NCBI RefSeq assembly: GCF_022508225.1
Contig: NZ_JAETXJ010000006.1
Span: 62,001 to 126,000 of the forward strand
Direction of reading: 5' to 3'
Length of the DNA: 64,000 nt
Source: Desulfovibrio sp. UIB00
Lineage (GTDB): Bacteria > Desulfobacterota > Desulfovibrionia > Desulfovibrionales > Desulfovibrionaceae
The position numbers and the translations under genes are program-made. The notes under the pieces were generated by a model. That model ran no database searches and was not told the origin of the DNA. It saw only the letters and a program-made list of their open reading frames with translations. Shown in pieces: positions 15,738 through 24,575 of this stretch (the first letter of the stretch is position 1; each line of letters starts with the position of its first letter).

Positions 15738-16844
15738 ATGACTCTAACGCTGCCGCGTCTGCTCTACCTCTTAGCCGCGCTCGCGCTGTATATGCTGCTC
15801 TGGCACAATCCGGTGACCATATTCATGGCGGCCTGTCTGTCATGCCTTTCGTTGCCGCTTTACCGGACACTACAAATGAAGGGCCGGATGTGGCGCAAAC
15901 GCCTTGAAAAAACCCGGAGCGGCCCCCGCTGGCGCAAATTCCGGCTTAGTCTTTCAAGCAGCCTGCCCCTCTATGCTTACATAACCACTCTCCTCTCTTC
16001 CATACTAATTCCCATTGCCATGCTCGCCCTGCTGGTGACGCCCCAGGCGGCGGCTGGTTTTGCGCGCCTGCGCGAGCTGCAAGCCAACAATTTTCAGTTG
16101 CCGCCCGAGTGGGTGGCCAATATTCAGCAATGGCGGCTAAGCCTTGCAGAATATCCGCGCGCAGAAAAGATGGTCAGCGACTTTCTGCAAAAACTGGATG
16201 CGTTTTTTGGCGATGCCATGAGCCTGCTTTTGAGCCGAAGCATGGACTTTCTCGGCGGCACCATGACAGTGCTGTGGACAAGCTTTTTGTTCTTTACGCT
16301 CACGGTGATCTTTACCACCTATGCCCGCCACATCCGAAAAATTTCCGGCAGGATATTCCACATACCCCAAGCAATGCTCTGCCGCTTTACGGCTGCCATC
16401 CACCGGGCATTGCGAGGTATTCTGCTGGGCATTGTGCTGGTGGCTGCGGCGCAGGGCATTTTGTGCGGCATTGCCTTTGCTTTTGCAGGGGTACGCCAGC
16501 CAGCATTCTGGGGCCTGCTTGCCACGCTCGTGGCTCCCATTCCCGCCATTGGCACGGCCATAGTGTGGGTGCCGCTTTGCCTTTCGCTCTGGTTCACGGG
16601 CAACAGCATGGCCGCTGTGGGCCTGGCCCTTTGGGGCGTTGTGGTGGTGGCTGGCGTGGACAACATTCTGCGTCCGCTCTTTTTGCAGCAGGGCATCAAG
16701 GCCCCGTTCTTTGTATTGATCATCGCCATTCTTTGCGGTCTGGCGAGCTTTGGGCCGGTAGGCCTAATTGTGGGTCCTGTGCTGCTGGCTTTTGCCATTC
16801 AGGCAGTGGAAGAAGGCAACCGCACCTATAGGCACAATGGATAA
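15738..16844 (+). CDS. AI-2E family (DUF20) transporter/permease
   Basis: 368 residues with paired N-terminal helices (about 7-45), a soluble amphipathic stretch (about 115-165) and a C-terminal helical block. Family marks lie in the C-terminal half: ALRGILLGIVLVAAAQGILC near 222, LVAPIPAIGTAIVWVPLCL near 262, GVDNILRPLFLQQGIK near 308 and FGPVGLIVGPVLLAF near 340. Members were named for AI-2 export but include Na+/H+ antiporters and uncharacterised proteins, so the substrate is open. The stop codon overlaps the carboxypeptidase start by 8 bp, indicating an operon. Confidence 0.85.
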   Translation: MTLTLPRLLYLLAALALYMLLWHNPVTIFMAACLSCLSLPLYRTLQMKGRMWRKRLEKTRSGPRWRKFRLSLSSSLPLYAYITTLLSSILIPIAMLALLVTPQAAAGFARLRELQANNFQLPPEWVANIQQWRLSLAEYPRAEKMVSDFLQKLDAFFGDAMSLLLSRSMDFLGGTMTVLWTSFLFFTLTVIFTTYARHIRKISGRIFHIPQAMLCRFTAAIHRALRGILLGIVLVAAAQGILCGIAFAFAGVRQPAFWGLLATLVAPIPAIGTAIVWVPLCLSLWFTGNSMAAVGLALWGVVVVAGVDNILRPLFLQQGIKAPFFVLIIAILCGLASFGPVGLIVGPVLLAFAIQAVEEGNRTYRHNG

Positions 16845-17829
16845 GATAGACACCATACATTCCGGTTTTGGCAGGCTTGCCCCCGGGGATCAGCCCGGCA
16901 GGGCACAGCCCGGCAAACTTCCGCAAGACGCCACCCCTCGCAGTGCGGGGTTTGCGCCGTCAGCTCTGAGCTGCTTGCGGCGCATGGCGGTATTCAGCAT
17001 CCTTTTTTGCGCCGTATGCGTCACGCTGCTTTCAGGTGCAACAGAATCTCGTGCAGCCAGAGGCGTGCGCGCGGCTATTCTGGTCAACATGGATACTGGC
17101 AAAGTGCTTTTTGAAAAAAACGCAGACATGTCCATCCCGCCTGCATCGCTCACCAAGGTGATGTCCATGTTCCTGACCATGGATGCCGTCAGCGCCAACC
17201 GGTTGAGCCTTGACGAAAAAATCCGCATCACGCCTGCCGCGTCCACCGTGGGCGGCTCGTCCATGCACCTCCGCAACGGGGAGCGCGTGGCGGTCAGGCA
17301 ACTGCTCACCGGCGCTGCCGTTGCATCCGGCAATGACGCCATTACGGCGCTTGCCCTGCGTGTGGCTGGCAACGAGCGACAGTTCGTGCGCGCCATGAAT
17401 CAAAAAGCCAAAGGGCTGGGCTTGAACCGCACGGAATTCAAGAATCCCACAGGTCTGCCCGCCGCAGGGCAGCGCTCCACCCCCCGCGATATTGCCAGCC
17501 TGACCCGCGCCTACCTTCGCGCCCACCCCGGCGCGCAAAAATTTCACAGCACCCGCGTTTTTACTCACAGGAACAGACAAATGGCCAATACAAACGCGCT
17601 GCTCGGCTCTGTGCGCGGCGTCAATGGCCTTAAAACAGGCTGGACTGTGGCTTCGGGCTACAATCTTATTGTTACAGCCCAGCGCGGCAATACCCGCATC
17701 CTGGCTGTGGTTATGGGCGGCACAAGCCGCAATGCCAGGGATGCCATGGCAACACGGCTGATCGAAGCAGGCTTTGACGGCGGCGGCGACCCAAAGAAAA
17801 TCCGGCGCGCCATGGGCTACAGACGCTAA
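16837..17829 (+). CDS. D-alanyl-D-alanine carboxypeptidase (PBP5/6 type, S11 family)
   Basis: 330 residues from this start. Trims the terminal D-Ala from peptidoglycan stem peptides in the periplasm. All three penicillin-binding motifs are visible: SLTK (PPASLTKVMSMF), SGN (VASGNDAI) and KTG (GLKTGWT). The hydrophobic signal segment MAVFSILFCAVCVTLLSGA begins at residue 50, so the ATG at 16984 may be the real start, giving 281 residues and a normal signal peptide. The earlier start is listed because it is coupled to the permease gene by overlap. The C-terminal PBP5-like membrane-anchor domain is missing, so the enzyme is probably soluble or loosely bound. Confidence 0.85.
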   Translation: MDKIDTIHSGFGRLAPGDQPGRAQPGKLPQDATPRSAGFAPSALSCLRRMAVFSILFCAVCVTLLSGATESRAARGVRAAILVNMDTGKVLFEKNADMSIPPASLTKVMSMFLTMDAVSANRLSLDEKIRITPAASTVGGSSMHLRNGERVAVRQLLTGAAVASGNDAITALALRVAGNERQFVRAMNQKAKGLGLNRTEFKNPTGLPAAGQRSTPRDIASLTRAYLRAHPGAQKFHSTRVFTHRNRQMANTNALLGSVRGVNGLKTGWTVASGYNLIVTAQRGNTRILAVVMGGTSRNARDAMATRLIEAGFDGGGDPKKIRRAMGYRR

Positions 17830-18011
17830 AAAAAATCTCAAAGATTCAAGATAGTTTTGTAGTAAAGAGGTTGTGAGAAACTGGCCGGATATCTGGCCGA
17901 TTTCCACGACCTTTTTATTTTTGGTACGCCAGTGCGCCACGCATTGCTGCTTAGTATCGAACAAGGGATATATAAAATGATGCAGACATGAATGCGGCCA
18001 CGCAGGGGCCA
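17830..18011. other. Gap after the carboxypeptidase gene
   Basis: No gene seen. An A-run follows the carboxypeptidase stop, then low-complexity DNA, then the two metY-end repeats. Confidence 0.3.
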
Positions 18012-18077
18012 CAGACGTACATGCCCCAAACAGAAAGCCCGCCTGACGCAGTCAGCAGCCAAAAAGACCTTAGCGCG
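18012..18077. repeat. Degenerate direct repeat copy A downstream of metY
   Basis: About 66 bp similar to 18109-18176. It contains GCCTGACGCAGTCAGC, a hairpin with a short loop, and AAAAAGACCTTAGCGC, which matches the DNA at the metY stop codon. It looks like a decayed duplicate of the metY 3' end and terminator. Confidence 0.6.
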
Positions 18078-18108
18078 TAAGGCGGATTCTCTGCGCGGGG
18101 AGCGCACA

Positions 18109-18176
18109 TAGACACGTGCATGACCCAAGCAGAAAAACCGCCTGACGCAGTCAGCGGTCAAAAAGACCCTAGCGCC
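18109..18176. repeat. Direct repeat copy B containing the metY terminator
   Basis: Second copy of the unit, overlapping the last two codons of metY. Its hairpin is the functional terminator described separately. Confidence 0.6.
18134..18160 (-). terminator. metY terminator
   Basis: Read on the minus strand: GACCGCTGAC-TGC-GTCAGGCGGTTTTT, a stem of about nine pairs with a T-run, starting about 10 bases after the metY stop. Confidence 0.65.
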
Positions 18177-19431
18177 CCAGAGCTTGCTCCAGATCGGCGA
18201 TAATATCATCCACATGCTCAACGCCCACAGAGAGGCGCACCATGCCGGGGGTAATACCGGCTTCGCGCAGCTGATCATCGGTCAGCTGGCGGTGGGTGGA
18301 GCTGGCGGGATGGAGAACGCAGGTGCGGATGTCGGCCACGTGAACCTGGAGGGATATCATTTTAAGGCTGTCGATAAAACGCGCGCCGGCTTCCCGTCCG
18401 CCTTTGAGGGATAGGGAGATGACGCCGCTGCACCCATTGGGCATGTACTTGTCGGCCAGGGCTTTTTGCGGGTGGCCGGGCAGGCGCGGATAATTGACGG
18501 ATTCCACGGCGGGATGCTTTTCCAGATAGGCGGCGACGGCTTCGGCGTTGCGGCAGTGGCGTTCCATGCGCAGGGGCAGGGTTTCGAGGCCCTGATTGAT
18601 GTAGAACGCGCCCTGAGGGCTCTGGCAGCAGCCCATATCGCGCATGAGCTGCACGCGCGCCTTGACGATGTAAGCGGCCTTGCCAAAGGCCTGGGAATAC
18701 ACGAGGCCGTGGTAGGAAGGATCAGGTTCGGTAAATTCGGGAAACTTGCCGGAGGCCCAGTCAAAGTTGCCGCTGTCCACGATGACGCCGCCCACCTGAA
18801 GGGCGTGGCCGTCCATATATTTGGTGGTGGAATGAACTACGATGTCGGCCCCGAATTCAAAGGGGCGGCAAAGCACGGGCGTGGCAAAGGTATTGTCGAT
18901 GATCAGGGGCAGCCTGTGCCTGTGGGCCAGCTTGGCAAAGCGCTCAATATCCAGCACATCCATGGAGGGGTTGGAGAGCGTTTCGCCGAACACGGCGCGC
19001 GTGTTGGGCCGGAAGGCCTCTTCCAGCTCGGCCTCGGAGGCGGTTTGATCCACAAAGGTGACTTCAATGCCCAGCTTTTTGAGGGTAACGGCAAAAAGGT
19101 TGAACGTGCCGCCGTAAATGCTGGCGGCGCTTACCACATGGTCGCCGCTCTGGGCCACATTGAGCAGGGACAGCATGCTTGCCGCCTGACCGGACGAGGT
19201 GCACAGCGCGCCAACGCCGCCTTCAAGAGCGGCAATTTTCTGCTCCACGGCGTCAACCGTGGGGTTGCCAAGGCGGGAGTAAAAAAAGCCCGCTTCGGCA
19301 AGATCAAAAAGCTTCGCCACTTCGGCGGTGGTGGCGTACTTAAAGGTCGTGCTCTGCACTATGGGCAGAACGCGGGGTTCGCCATTGCCCGGTTCATAGC
19401 CCGCGTGCAGACAAAGAGATTCCGTTTTCAT
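18169..19431 (-). CDS. metY: O-acetylhomoserine sulfhydrylase (PLP-dependent)
   Basis: 420 residues, typical of MetY/cystathionine gamma-synthase family enzymes. It makes homocysteine from O-acetyl- or O-phospho-homoserine and sulfide, apt for an organism producing sulfide. Motifs: YSRLGNPTVDAVEQ near residue 52, GGTFNLF near 107, LIIDNTFATP near 175, and the PLP lysine in VVHSTTKYMDGH near 202. C-terminal RLSVGVEHVDDIIADLEQAL is typical. GAGGA precedes the ATG. A 7-bp stem with nested repeats in the leader (19495-19546) could be regulatory, but no known SAM riboswitch was recognised. Confidence 0.93.
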   Translation of the reverse strand: MKTESLCLHAGYEPGNGEPRVLPIVQSTTFKYATTAEVAKLFDLAEAGFFYSRLGNPTVDAVEQKIAALEGGVGALCTSSGQAASMLSLLNVAQSGDHVVSAASIYGGTFNLFAVTLKKLGIEVTFVDQTASEAELEEAFRPNTRAVFGETLSNPSMDVLDIERFAKLAHRHRLPLIIDNTFATPVLCRPFEFGADIVVHSTTKYMDGHALQVGGVIVDSGNFDWASGKFPEFTEPDPSYHGLVYSQAFGKAAYIVKARVQLMRDMGCCQSPQGAFYINQGLETLPLRMERHCRNAEAVAAYLEKHPAVESVNYPRLPGHPQKALADKYMPNGCSGVISLSLKGGREAGARFIDSLKMISLQVHVADIRTCVLHPASSTHRQLTDDQLREAGITPGMVRLSVGVEHVDDIIADLEQALGR

Positions 19432-19494
19432 GCCGTCCTCTGCTGTGCTTGTGTTGGAATTTGTCGCATGTTCCCGGCTGCAATGCCGTGCGAT

Positions 19495-19546
19495 TCAGGC
19501 ACCGTAGCGCAAGCAAAGGGGCGAGGCAACCACCAAGCCTGCCTGA
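19495..19546 (-). promoter_or_regulatory. Structured leader upstream of metY
   Basis: TCAGGCA (19495-19501) pairs with TGCCTGA (19540-19546), with smaller AGGC/GCCT pairings nested inside. It lies 64 bp before the metY ATG. It does not match the SAM-I or SAM-II patterns I can recall. Regulatory role unproven. Confidence 0.25.
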
Positions 19547-19596
19547 GAAATTTCCTGTACGGCTGATGAAGAGAAAGCAAAAAAAGTTCCTTCCTA

Positions 19597-19625
19597 TTGA
19601 CCGTTTGCATGTAGAAGTATAAGAT
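19597..19625 (+). promoter_or_regulatory. Candidate promoter for the hydrogenase operon
   Basis: TTGACC (19597-19602), 17-bp spacer, TAAGAT (19620-19625). It predicts a leader of about 240 nt. That leader contains GGCGCAA-TTTTG-TTGCGCC (19789-19807). The rest of the 438-bp metY-hydrogenase gap holds no credible gene. Confidence 0.4.
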
Positions 19626-19869
19626 TCTAAGAAGCAGGTGGTCGCCCTGTGGCGTGAGGCATTCTGGGGATAGCCATGACAATACGCTCTGTGACGCACT
19701 GCCCGAGTTTCTGATTTTTGTTTGCTGACAGCGCCGCAAAAAGAGCGGCCTTTCGTACGTTGTAGCGCCGCTGTCTTGATGCGGAGTTGGCGCAATTTTG
19801 TTGCGCCGCAAGCGGGCCCTGTGGCGGGGCCGAGCAAAGCCTTTCACTCACTTTTGCCAGGAGGCTATT

Positions 19870-20817
19870 ATGCGTATTGCCGTGGGTCTGGGCAAAAAAG
19901 GCGGAGAAGAGCGTTTAGAGCGCCAGGGCATAAGCCGCCGTGACTTCATGAAATTCTGCACGGCGGTGGCGGTGACGATGGGCTTTGGCCCCTCGTTCGC
20001 CTCCGAGGTGGCCGCTGCGCTGACCGGACGTCGTCCTTCAGTGGTGTATTTGCACGCCGCTGAATGCACGGGCTGTTCCGAAGCGCTGCTGCGCACTTAC
20101 AAACCCTTTATTGATGCCGTCATTCTTGACACCATCTCTCTTGACTACCACGAAACCATCATGGCCGCCGCTGGCGAAGCCGCCGAACAGGCCCTGCATG
20201 CCGCCGTGGAAAATCCCAATGGCTTTGTCTGTATGGTCGAAGGCGCCATTCCTACGGGCATGGACAACAAGTATGGCTACATTGGCGGCCATACCATGTA
20301 CGACATCTGCAAAGAAATTCTGCCCAAGGCCAAGGCCGTGGTCAACATCGGCACCTGTGCCTGCTACGGCGGCGTTCAGGCTGCCAAGCCGAACCCCACC
20401 GGCGCCAAGGGCGTGAACGAATGCTTTGCCAGCCTGGGCGTCAAGGGCATCAATATTCCCGGCTGCCCCCCCAACCCCCTCAATATGGTCGGCGCACTTG
20501 TGGCCTTCTTGCAGGGCCAGAAGATTGAACTGGACGAACTGGGCCGCCCGCTCATGTTCTTTGGTCAGAGCGTGCATGACCTTTGCGAACGCCGCAAGCA
20601 CTTCGACGCCGGCGAGTTTGCGCCTTCCTTCAATTCGGAAGAAGCGCGCAAGGGCTGGTGCCTTTACGAAGTGGGCTGCAAAGGCCCGCAGACGTACAAC
20701 AACTGTCCCAAGGTTCTCTTCAATGAGACCAACTGGCCGGTGGCTGCCGGGCATCCCTGCATTGGTTGCAGCGAACCCGGTTTCTGGGACGAAATGTCGC
20801 CGTTCTACCAGAACTAG
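19870..20817 (+). CDS. hynB: Periplasmic [NiFe] hydrogenase small subunit
   Basis: 315 residues including a Tat signal (RRDFMKF near residue 26, then a hydrophobic core ending near FASEVAAA). It exports the folded heterodimer and carries three Fe-S clusters that pass electrons from the active site to periplasmic cytochromes c. Cluster ligands visible: [27 protein letters not shown], and the C-terminal SVHDLCERR...[10 protein letters not shown]...YNNCP...[12 protein letters not shown] set. The start is fixed by AGGAGG before ATG 19870 and by the Tat motif. The large subunit begins 8 bp downstream. Confidence 0.95.
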   Translation: MRIAVGLGKKGGEERLERQGISRRDFMKFCTAVAVTMGFGPSFASEVAAALTGRRPSVVYLHAAECTGCSEALLRTYKPFIDAVILDTISLDYHETIMAAAGEAAEQALHAAVENPNGFVCMVEGAIPTGMDNKYGYIGGHTMYDICKEILPKAKAVVNIGTCACYGGVQAAKPNPTGAKGVNECFASLGVKGINIPGCPPNPLNMVGALVAFLQGQKIELDELGRPLMFFGQSVHDLCERRKHFDAGEFAPSFNSEEARKGWCLYEVGCKGPQTYNNCPKVLFNETNWPVAAGHPCIGCSEPGFWDEMSPFYQN

Positions 20818-20825
20818 GGGGAATC

Positions 20826-22505
20826 ATGAGCCAGATCAAACAAACGCCCCAGAGCAGCTACACCGGGCCCATTGTGGTGGACCCGCTGACCCGCATCGAA
20901 GGGCATCTGCGTATTGAAGTTGAAGTTGAAGGCGGCAAAATCAAGGACGCCCGCAGCTGCGGCACACTTTACCGTGGCCTTGAAGTCATCCTGAAGGGCC
21001 GCGATCCGCGTGATGCCCAACACTTCACCCAGCGCACATGCGGCGTCTGCACCTACACGCACGCCCTTGCTTCCACCCGCGCGCTTGAAGACGCTATCAA
21101 CAAGCCCATTCCGGCCAACGCCACCTATATCCGCAACCTCGTCATGGCCATGCAGTTCATGCATGACCACGTGGTGCACTTCTATCACCTGCACGCCCTC
21201 GACTTTGTGGACGTGGCCAATGCCCTGCAGGCCGACCCGGCCAAGGCAGCCAAGCTGGCCCAGTCCATTTCGCCGCGTCCGGCCAAGGCAGAAGACTTTG
21301 CCGCCGTGCAGGCCAAACTGAAGACCTTTATCGAAAGCGGCCAGCTTGGCCCCTTCACCAACGCCTACTTCCTGGGCGGCCACCCGAGCTACTACCTGGA
21401 GCCGGAAGCCAACCTGGTCGCCACCGCCCACTATCTGGAAGCCCTGCGCGCCCAGGTGGAAATTGCCAAGGGCATGGCCGTGTTCGGCGCCAAAAACCCG
21501 CACACCCAGTTCACCGTGGCTGGCGGCGTGACCTGCTACGAAGCCTTGTCGCCCCAGCGCATCAAGGAATTCCGCGAATTGTACAAGAAGGCCCGCACCT
21601 TCATTGAACAGGTCTACATTCCCGACCTGCTCATGGTTGCTGGTCAGTACAAGGACTGGGCGGCCATTGGCGGCACCGACAACTTCATGGCGTTTGGCGA
21701 ATTCCCCGCTGCTGGCGGCGAACGCGACCTCAACAGCCGCTGGTACAAGCCCGGCGTCATCTATGACCGCAAGATCGGCTCGGTGCAGCCCTTTGATCCT
21801 TCCAAGATCGAAGAACACGTGCGCCACAGCTGGTACGAAGGCGACAAGGCCCGCACCCCCTACGAAGGCGAAACCAAACCCTTCTTCACCAAGATGGGCG
21901 ATACTGACCGTTATTCCTGGCTCAAGGCTCCCCGCTACGCGGGTCAGTCCATGGAAACCGGCCCCCTCGCTCAGGTGCTGGTGGCCTACGGTCAGAACCA
22001 CAAGACCATCAAGCCTGCGGTTGACGGCGTGCTGAAGGCCCTGAACGTTGGCCCCGAAGCCCTGTTCTCCACCTTGGGCCGTACTGCTGCCCGTGGTATC
22101 CAGACTCTGGTTATCGCCCAGCAGACCGAAAACTGGCTCAACGAGTACGAAAACAACATTGCCAAGGACAAGCAGATCGTCGAAGACTACGCTGTTCCTG
22201 CCAATGCCAAGGGCGTGGGCTTCCTGGATGCCCCCCGTGGCGGTCTTTCGCACTGGATCCGCATTGAAGAAGGCAAGATCGGCAACTTCCAGCTCGTGGT
22301 GCCCACCACCTGGAACCTCGGACCCCGGGACGCCAAGGGCGTTATGGGTGCTGCCGAGCATGCGCTTGTCGGCACCCCTGTGGCCGATCCCAAGCGCCCG
22401 GTTGAAATCCTGCGCACCATCCACTCCTTCGACCCCTGCATCGCCTGCGCCGTGCATGTTATCGATGGAGAAACCAACGAAGTGCACAAGTTCAAGGTGC
22501 TGTAG
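20826..22505 (+). CDS. hynA: Periplasmic [NiFe] hydrogenase large subunit
   Basis: 559-residue precursor holding the Ni-Fe active site. Nickel ligands: N-terminal motif RTCGVCTYTH (C72, C75) and C-terminal DPCIACAVH (C538, C541). Both C-terminal ligands are encoded by TGC, so this is not a [NiFeSe] enzyme. The tail of 15 residues after H544 (VIDGETNEVHKFKVL) is what the maturation protease removes. No own signal peptide; it is carried out with the Tat-bearing small subunit. GGGG just before the ATG is the ribosome site. Ends at a strong terminator, with the protease gene beyond it. Confidence 0.96.
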   Translation: MSQIKQTPQSSYTGPIVVDPLTRIEGHLRIEVEVEGGKIKDARSCGTLYRGLEVILKGRDPRDAQHFTQRTCGVCTYTHALASTRALEDAINKPIPANATYIRNLVMAMQFMHDHVVHFYHLHALDFVDVANALQADPAKAAKLAQSISPRPAKAEDFAAVQAKLKTFIESGQLGPFTNAYFLGGHPSYYLEPEANLVATAHYLEALRAQVEIAKGMAVFGAKNPHTQFTVAGGVTCYEALSPQRIKEFRELYKKARTFIEQVYIPDLLMVAGQYKDWAAIGGTDNFMAFGEFPAAGGERDLNSRWYKPGVIYDRKIGSVQPFDPSKIEEHVRHSWYEGDKARTPYEGETKPFFTKMGDTDRYSWLKAPRYAGQSMETGPLAQVLVAYGQNHKTIKPAVDGVLKALNVGPEALFSTLGRTAARGIQTLVIAQQTENWLNEYENNIAKDKQIVEDYAVPANAKGVGFLDAPRGGLSHWIRIEEGKIGNFQLVVPTTWNLGPRDAKGVMGAAEHALVGTPVADPKRPVEILRTIHSFDPCIACAVHVIDGETNEVHKFKVL

Positions 22506-22538
22506 CAGCGCGCTGAACACGCAGTAAATTGGCATTGA

Positions 22539-22567
22539 AAAGGGCGGGGCTTCCCCGCCCTTTTTTA
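22539..22567 (+). terminator. Intrinsic terminator after hynA
   Basis: GGGCGGGG-CTT-CCCCGCCC followed by TTTTTT, a textbook GC stem and U-run. Expression of the protease gene beyond it needs read-through or its own promoter. Confidence 0.9.
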
Positions 22568-22735
22568 TTATGAGGCAGAGCGCAGCAGCACAATCTTCGA
22601 GCAGCCTGCAATACAGTTGCGTGAACAGCGTAGACCAGAGAAGAATATTTTGGCATATTGAACAGATATGCGGCATTGCATCCACCTGGGATGCCTTGCG
22701 CAAACTGGCAGCAACCCCCACATGAGAGCGCCAAC

Positions 22736-23227
22736 GTGGAACAAAAAAGAATAATGATTATGGGCGTCGGCAACATATTGCTGACAGACGAAGGCTTCGG
22801 CGTACGCGCCGTGGAATATTTGCAGGCCAAATACACATGGCCGGAAAATGTTCGCCTTGAAGACGGCGGCACACAAGGCCTTTTGCTTATGTCCACGCTG
22901 ATGGATTGCGATACGCTGGTGGTTCTTGACGTGGTGCTTGGGCCGGAAAAACCCGGCACCATCTATATGCTGGAAGGCGAAGACCTGCGCAAAAGCCTGA
23001 GCTTCCGCGATTCCATGCACCAGACAGATCTTCTGGATACGCTGATCACGTGCAGCATGGCCGGGCATGATGTGCAGGCCGTTGTTTTTGGCCTGCAGCC
23101 TTTTGACTACCACACAATGCAGGTGGGGCTGACCCCGGAAGCCGAAAAACTGCTGCCGGAATTTTGCACCAAGGTTGTTGCTGCCCTTGCAGAGCGCGGC
23201 ATCGCCACCGCACAGCCTGTCGCCTGA
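22736..23227 (+). CDS. hynC: Hydrogenase maturation endopeptidase (HybD/HynC family)
   Basis: 163 residues. Cleaves the C-terminal tail of the large subunit once nickel is in place. The fold starts with MIMGVGNILLTDEGFGVRAV; the metal-sensing residues of HybD-type proteases are matched by the Glu in DEGFG, the Asp in VVLDVVLG and the His in DSMHQTDLLDTL. GTG 22736 is chosen since it gives a normal VEQKRIMIMG N-terminus; ATG 22754 is an alternative. It is separated from hynA by a terminator and a 165-bp gap. Confidence 0.88.
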   Translation: MEQKRIMIMGVGNILLTDEGFGVRAVEYLQAKYTWPENVRLEDGGTQGLLLMSTLMDCDTLVVLDVVLGPEKPGTIYMLEGEDLRKSLSFRDSMHQTDLLDTLITCSMAGHDVQAVVFGLQPFDYHTMQVGLTPEAEKLLPEFCTKVVAALAERGIATAQPVA

Positions 23228-23376
23228 AAAAAATCGCTACAAAGGCGTTCTGCGCGTATTTGAGGCTGAGCCGCCACGCAGGCGCGAGAACGTATCGCGT
23301 CCGCGAGAGCTTGACGCTCTGATTGTCTGCATCACAGCAGGCTGCAAAACAGCGCTTTGTGTCACATAAATAAAAC

Positions 23377-23419
23377 AAGCCGGGCGCGTTTTCGGAAATT
23401 TCCGACTCGCGCCCGGCTT
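23377..23419. terminator. Bidirectional terminator between hynC and the DUF523 gene
   Basis: AAGCCGGGCGCG (23377-23388) pairs perfectly with CGCGCCCGGCTT (23408-23419), with inner pairing of TCGGAAA/TTTCCGA. The T-rich tail is best on the minus strand (TTGTTTTATTT). Confidence 0.75.
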
Positions 23420-23460
23420 TGTCGCACAAGCAGCTTTTGATTGCTGTCCGTCAGGATTCA

Positions 23461-23895
23461 TCAGGACTCGTCTGGGAGCGAGAGTTCGCTGAACAGGGCA
23501 AAGCCCTCGGCGCGCAGCATCTCTGCCCACACGCCATCCCCCGCACAAAACGTGTGGCTGAAGCTGCCATCATAAATGCGGTCAAATCCGCAGGACGGAG
23601 AGCGGCTCTTTATAATTGCGGCGGTGCAGGCATTCTTGCGGGCAAGGTCCACAGCAAGGGCTGCGCCACGCTCAAAAGCATCCGTCACGTCTTGCCCGTC
23701 ACGGTTCACAACGCGGTTGCCCAGCCGTTCGCAGGGGCTGCGCGGCGTTTCAAGCCCGCCCAGAACCTCCGGGCAGACAGACACTGCCCTGCCTTCTTCC
23801 ACCAGCCGCACCACGAGCTCACAGGTATTGTCGCCGCCGTCATAGCGGCAGCGCTCGCCAGCCAGACAGGCGCTGACTATGTAGCGCGGAGTCAT
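23461..23895 (-). CDS. DUF523 cysteine-rich protein
   Basis: 144 residues. The DUF523 pattern is clear: VSACLAGERCRYDGG at the N-terminus, VCPEVLGGLETPRSPCE in the middle and KSRSPSCGFDRIYDGSF later. The conserved cysteines may bind metal or an Fe-S cluster; the biochemical role is unknown. Its start codon overlaps the stop of the preceding 76-residue gene (TAATG), so the two are translationally coupled. It ends 42 bp before the bidirectional terminator. Confidence 0.85.
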   Translation of the reverse strand: MTPRYIVSACLAGERCRYDGGDNTCELVVRLVEEGRAVSVCPEVLGGLETPRSPCERLGNRVVNRDGQDVTDAFERGAALAVDLARKNACTAAIIKSRSPSCGFDRIYDGSFSHTFCAGDGVWAEMLRAEGFALFSELSLPDES

Positions 23896-24125
23896 TACTT
23901 GCTTTCACCTTCGGGCAGCAGGGCCGCTTCCCACATTTCCTGATAATACATGCAGGTGCCGGGATTCCAGGCCGTGGCCGTGGCGTGGTCATAACTTTCG
24001 GTTATGGGCCAGTCAGTGTGGGGCTTCAAGGCTTCCTCAAAGGAAGATGCCTCCACAACAGCCTCAAATTCCAGATTCAGCGTATAATTGGGGCCTTTCA
24101 TAAAGCGCAGATGATAATGCGGCAT
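23895..24125 (-). CDS. Small conserved-looking hypothetical protein (76 aa)
   Basis: MPHYHLRFMKGPNYTLNLEF at the N-terminus followed by an acidic middle and WNPGTCMYYQEMWEAALLP. No family recognised; no signal peptide or membrane segment. A start at ATG 24125 with AAGGAT upstream is better than a longer in-frame start at 24167. Coupling by TAATG to the DUF523 gene is the main reason to trust it as real and to suspect a joint function. Confidence 0.6.
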   Translation of the reverse strand: MPHYHLRFMKGPNYTLNLEFEAVVEASSFEEALKPHTDWPITESYDHATATAWNPGTCMYYQEMWEAALLPEGESK

Positions 24126-24390
24126 AGCCTTATCCTTCGCACAGTTTCGCCAGCAGATGCCGGACAAACGGTTATCACGTCTTGGGCAACGGCCGCGTTA
24201 CAAACGGGTGTTCATGGCCTGCAACGGGGATACCGCGCCGAGGCGCATACTGACCGCGCACCTCAATGGCGGCAACAGATCAAGTACAAGCAGACCTTAC
24301 AGGTGCCAAACAACGTCATTGCCCGCAGCACACAAGAGCGCCGGGGAGGAAACCCTCCCCGGCGTTCATATCAATGGGCGTCAGGCACGT

Positions 24391-24555
24391 CTAGTGCGTG
24401 GTCATGACGAACTTGCTGATGACAAAGAGCACAACCAGCAGAGCCACGCCGATGCCCCAGCTCCAGTGAACGAGCTTGAGTTCAACGGGATCCAGCGGTT
24501 CGTATTCCATCTTCTCGATTTCTTCGTGAAGCTTAACTTCGCTTTTCGTTTCCAT
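24391..24555 (-). CDS. 54-residue single-pass membrane protein next to the YeiH-type permease
   Basis: METKSEVKLHEEIEKMEYEP begins a charged N-terminus of about 33 residues; residues 33-51 (WGIGVALLVVLFVISKFVM) form one transmembrane helix. It starts 20 bp after the permease stop on the same strand, so it is probably co-transcribed. The TM helix near the C-terminus suggests a small accessory subunit that docks on the permease. No family is recognised. It is short enough to be missed by length-filtered gene calling. Confidence 0.7.
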   Translation of the reverse strand: METKSEVKLHEEIEKMEYEPLDPVELKLVHWSWGIGVALLVVLFVISKFVMTTH

Positions 24556-24575
24556 AACTTACTCCGTATATTGGA

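Noticed and set aside
19432..19560. SAM or SAH riboswitch upstream of metY
   Set aside because: The leader folds locally, but none of the conserved core phrases of SAM-I, SAM-II or SAH aptamers that I know are present.
19786..19808. Sigma-54-like TTGGCGC...TTGC site upstream of hynB
   Set aside because: The GG and GC elements are 12 rather than 10 bases apart; the sequence is better explained as a GGCGCAA/TTGCGCC hairpin.
22438..22450. Possible selenocysteine at the hydrogenase active site
   Set aside because: The codons of DPCIAC are TGC; no in-frame TGA occurs, so it is a plain [NiFe] enzyme.
20814..22721. 635-codon open frame antisense to the hydrogenase large subunit
   Set aside because: It mirrors the codon periodicity of a GC-rich gene, has no family features, and runs through the terminator; the plus-strand hydrogenase motifs are unambiguous.
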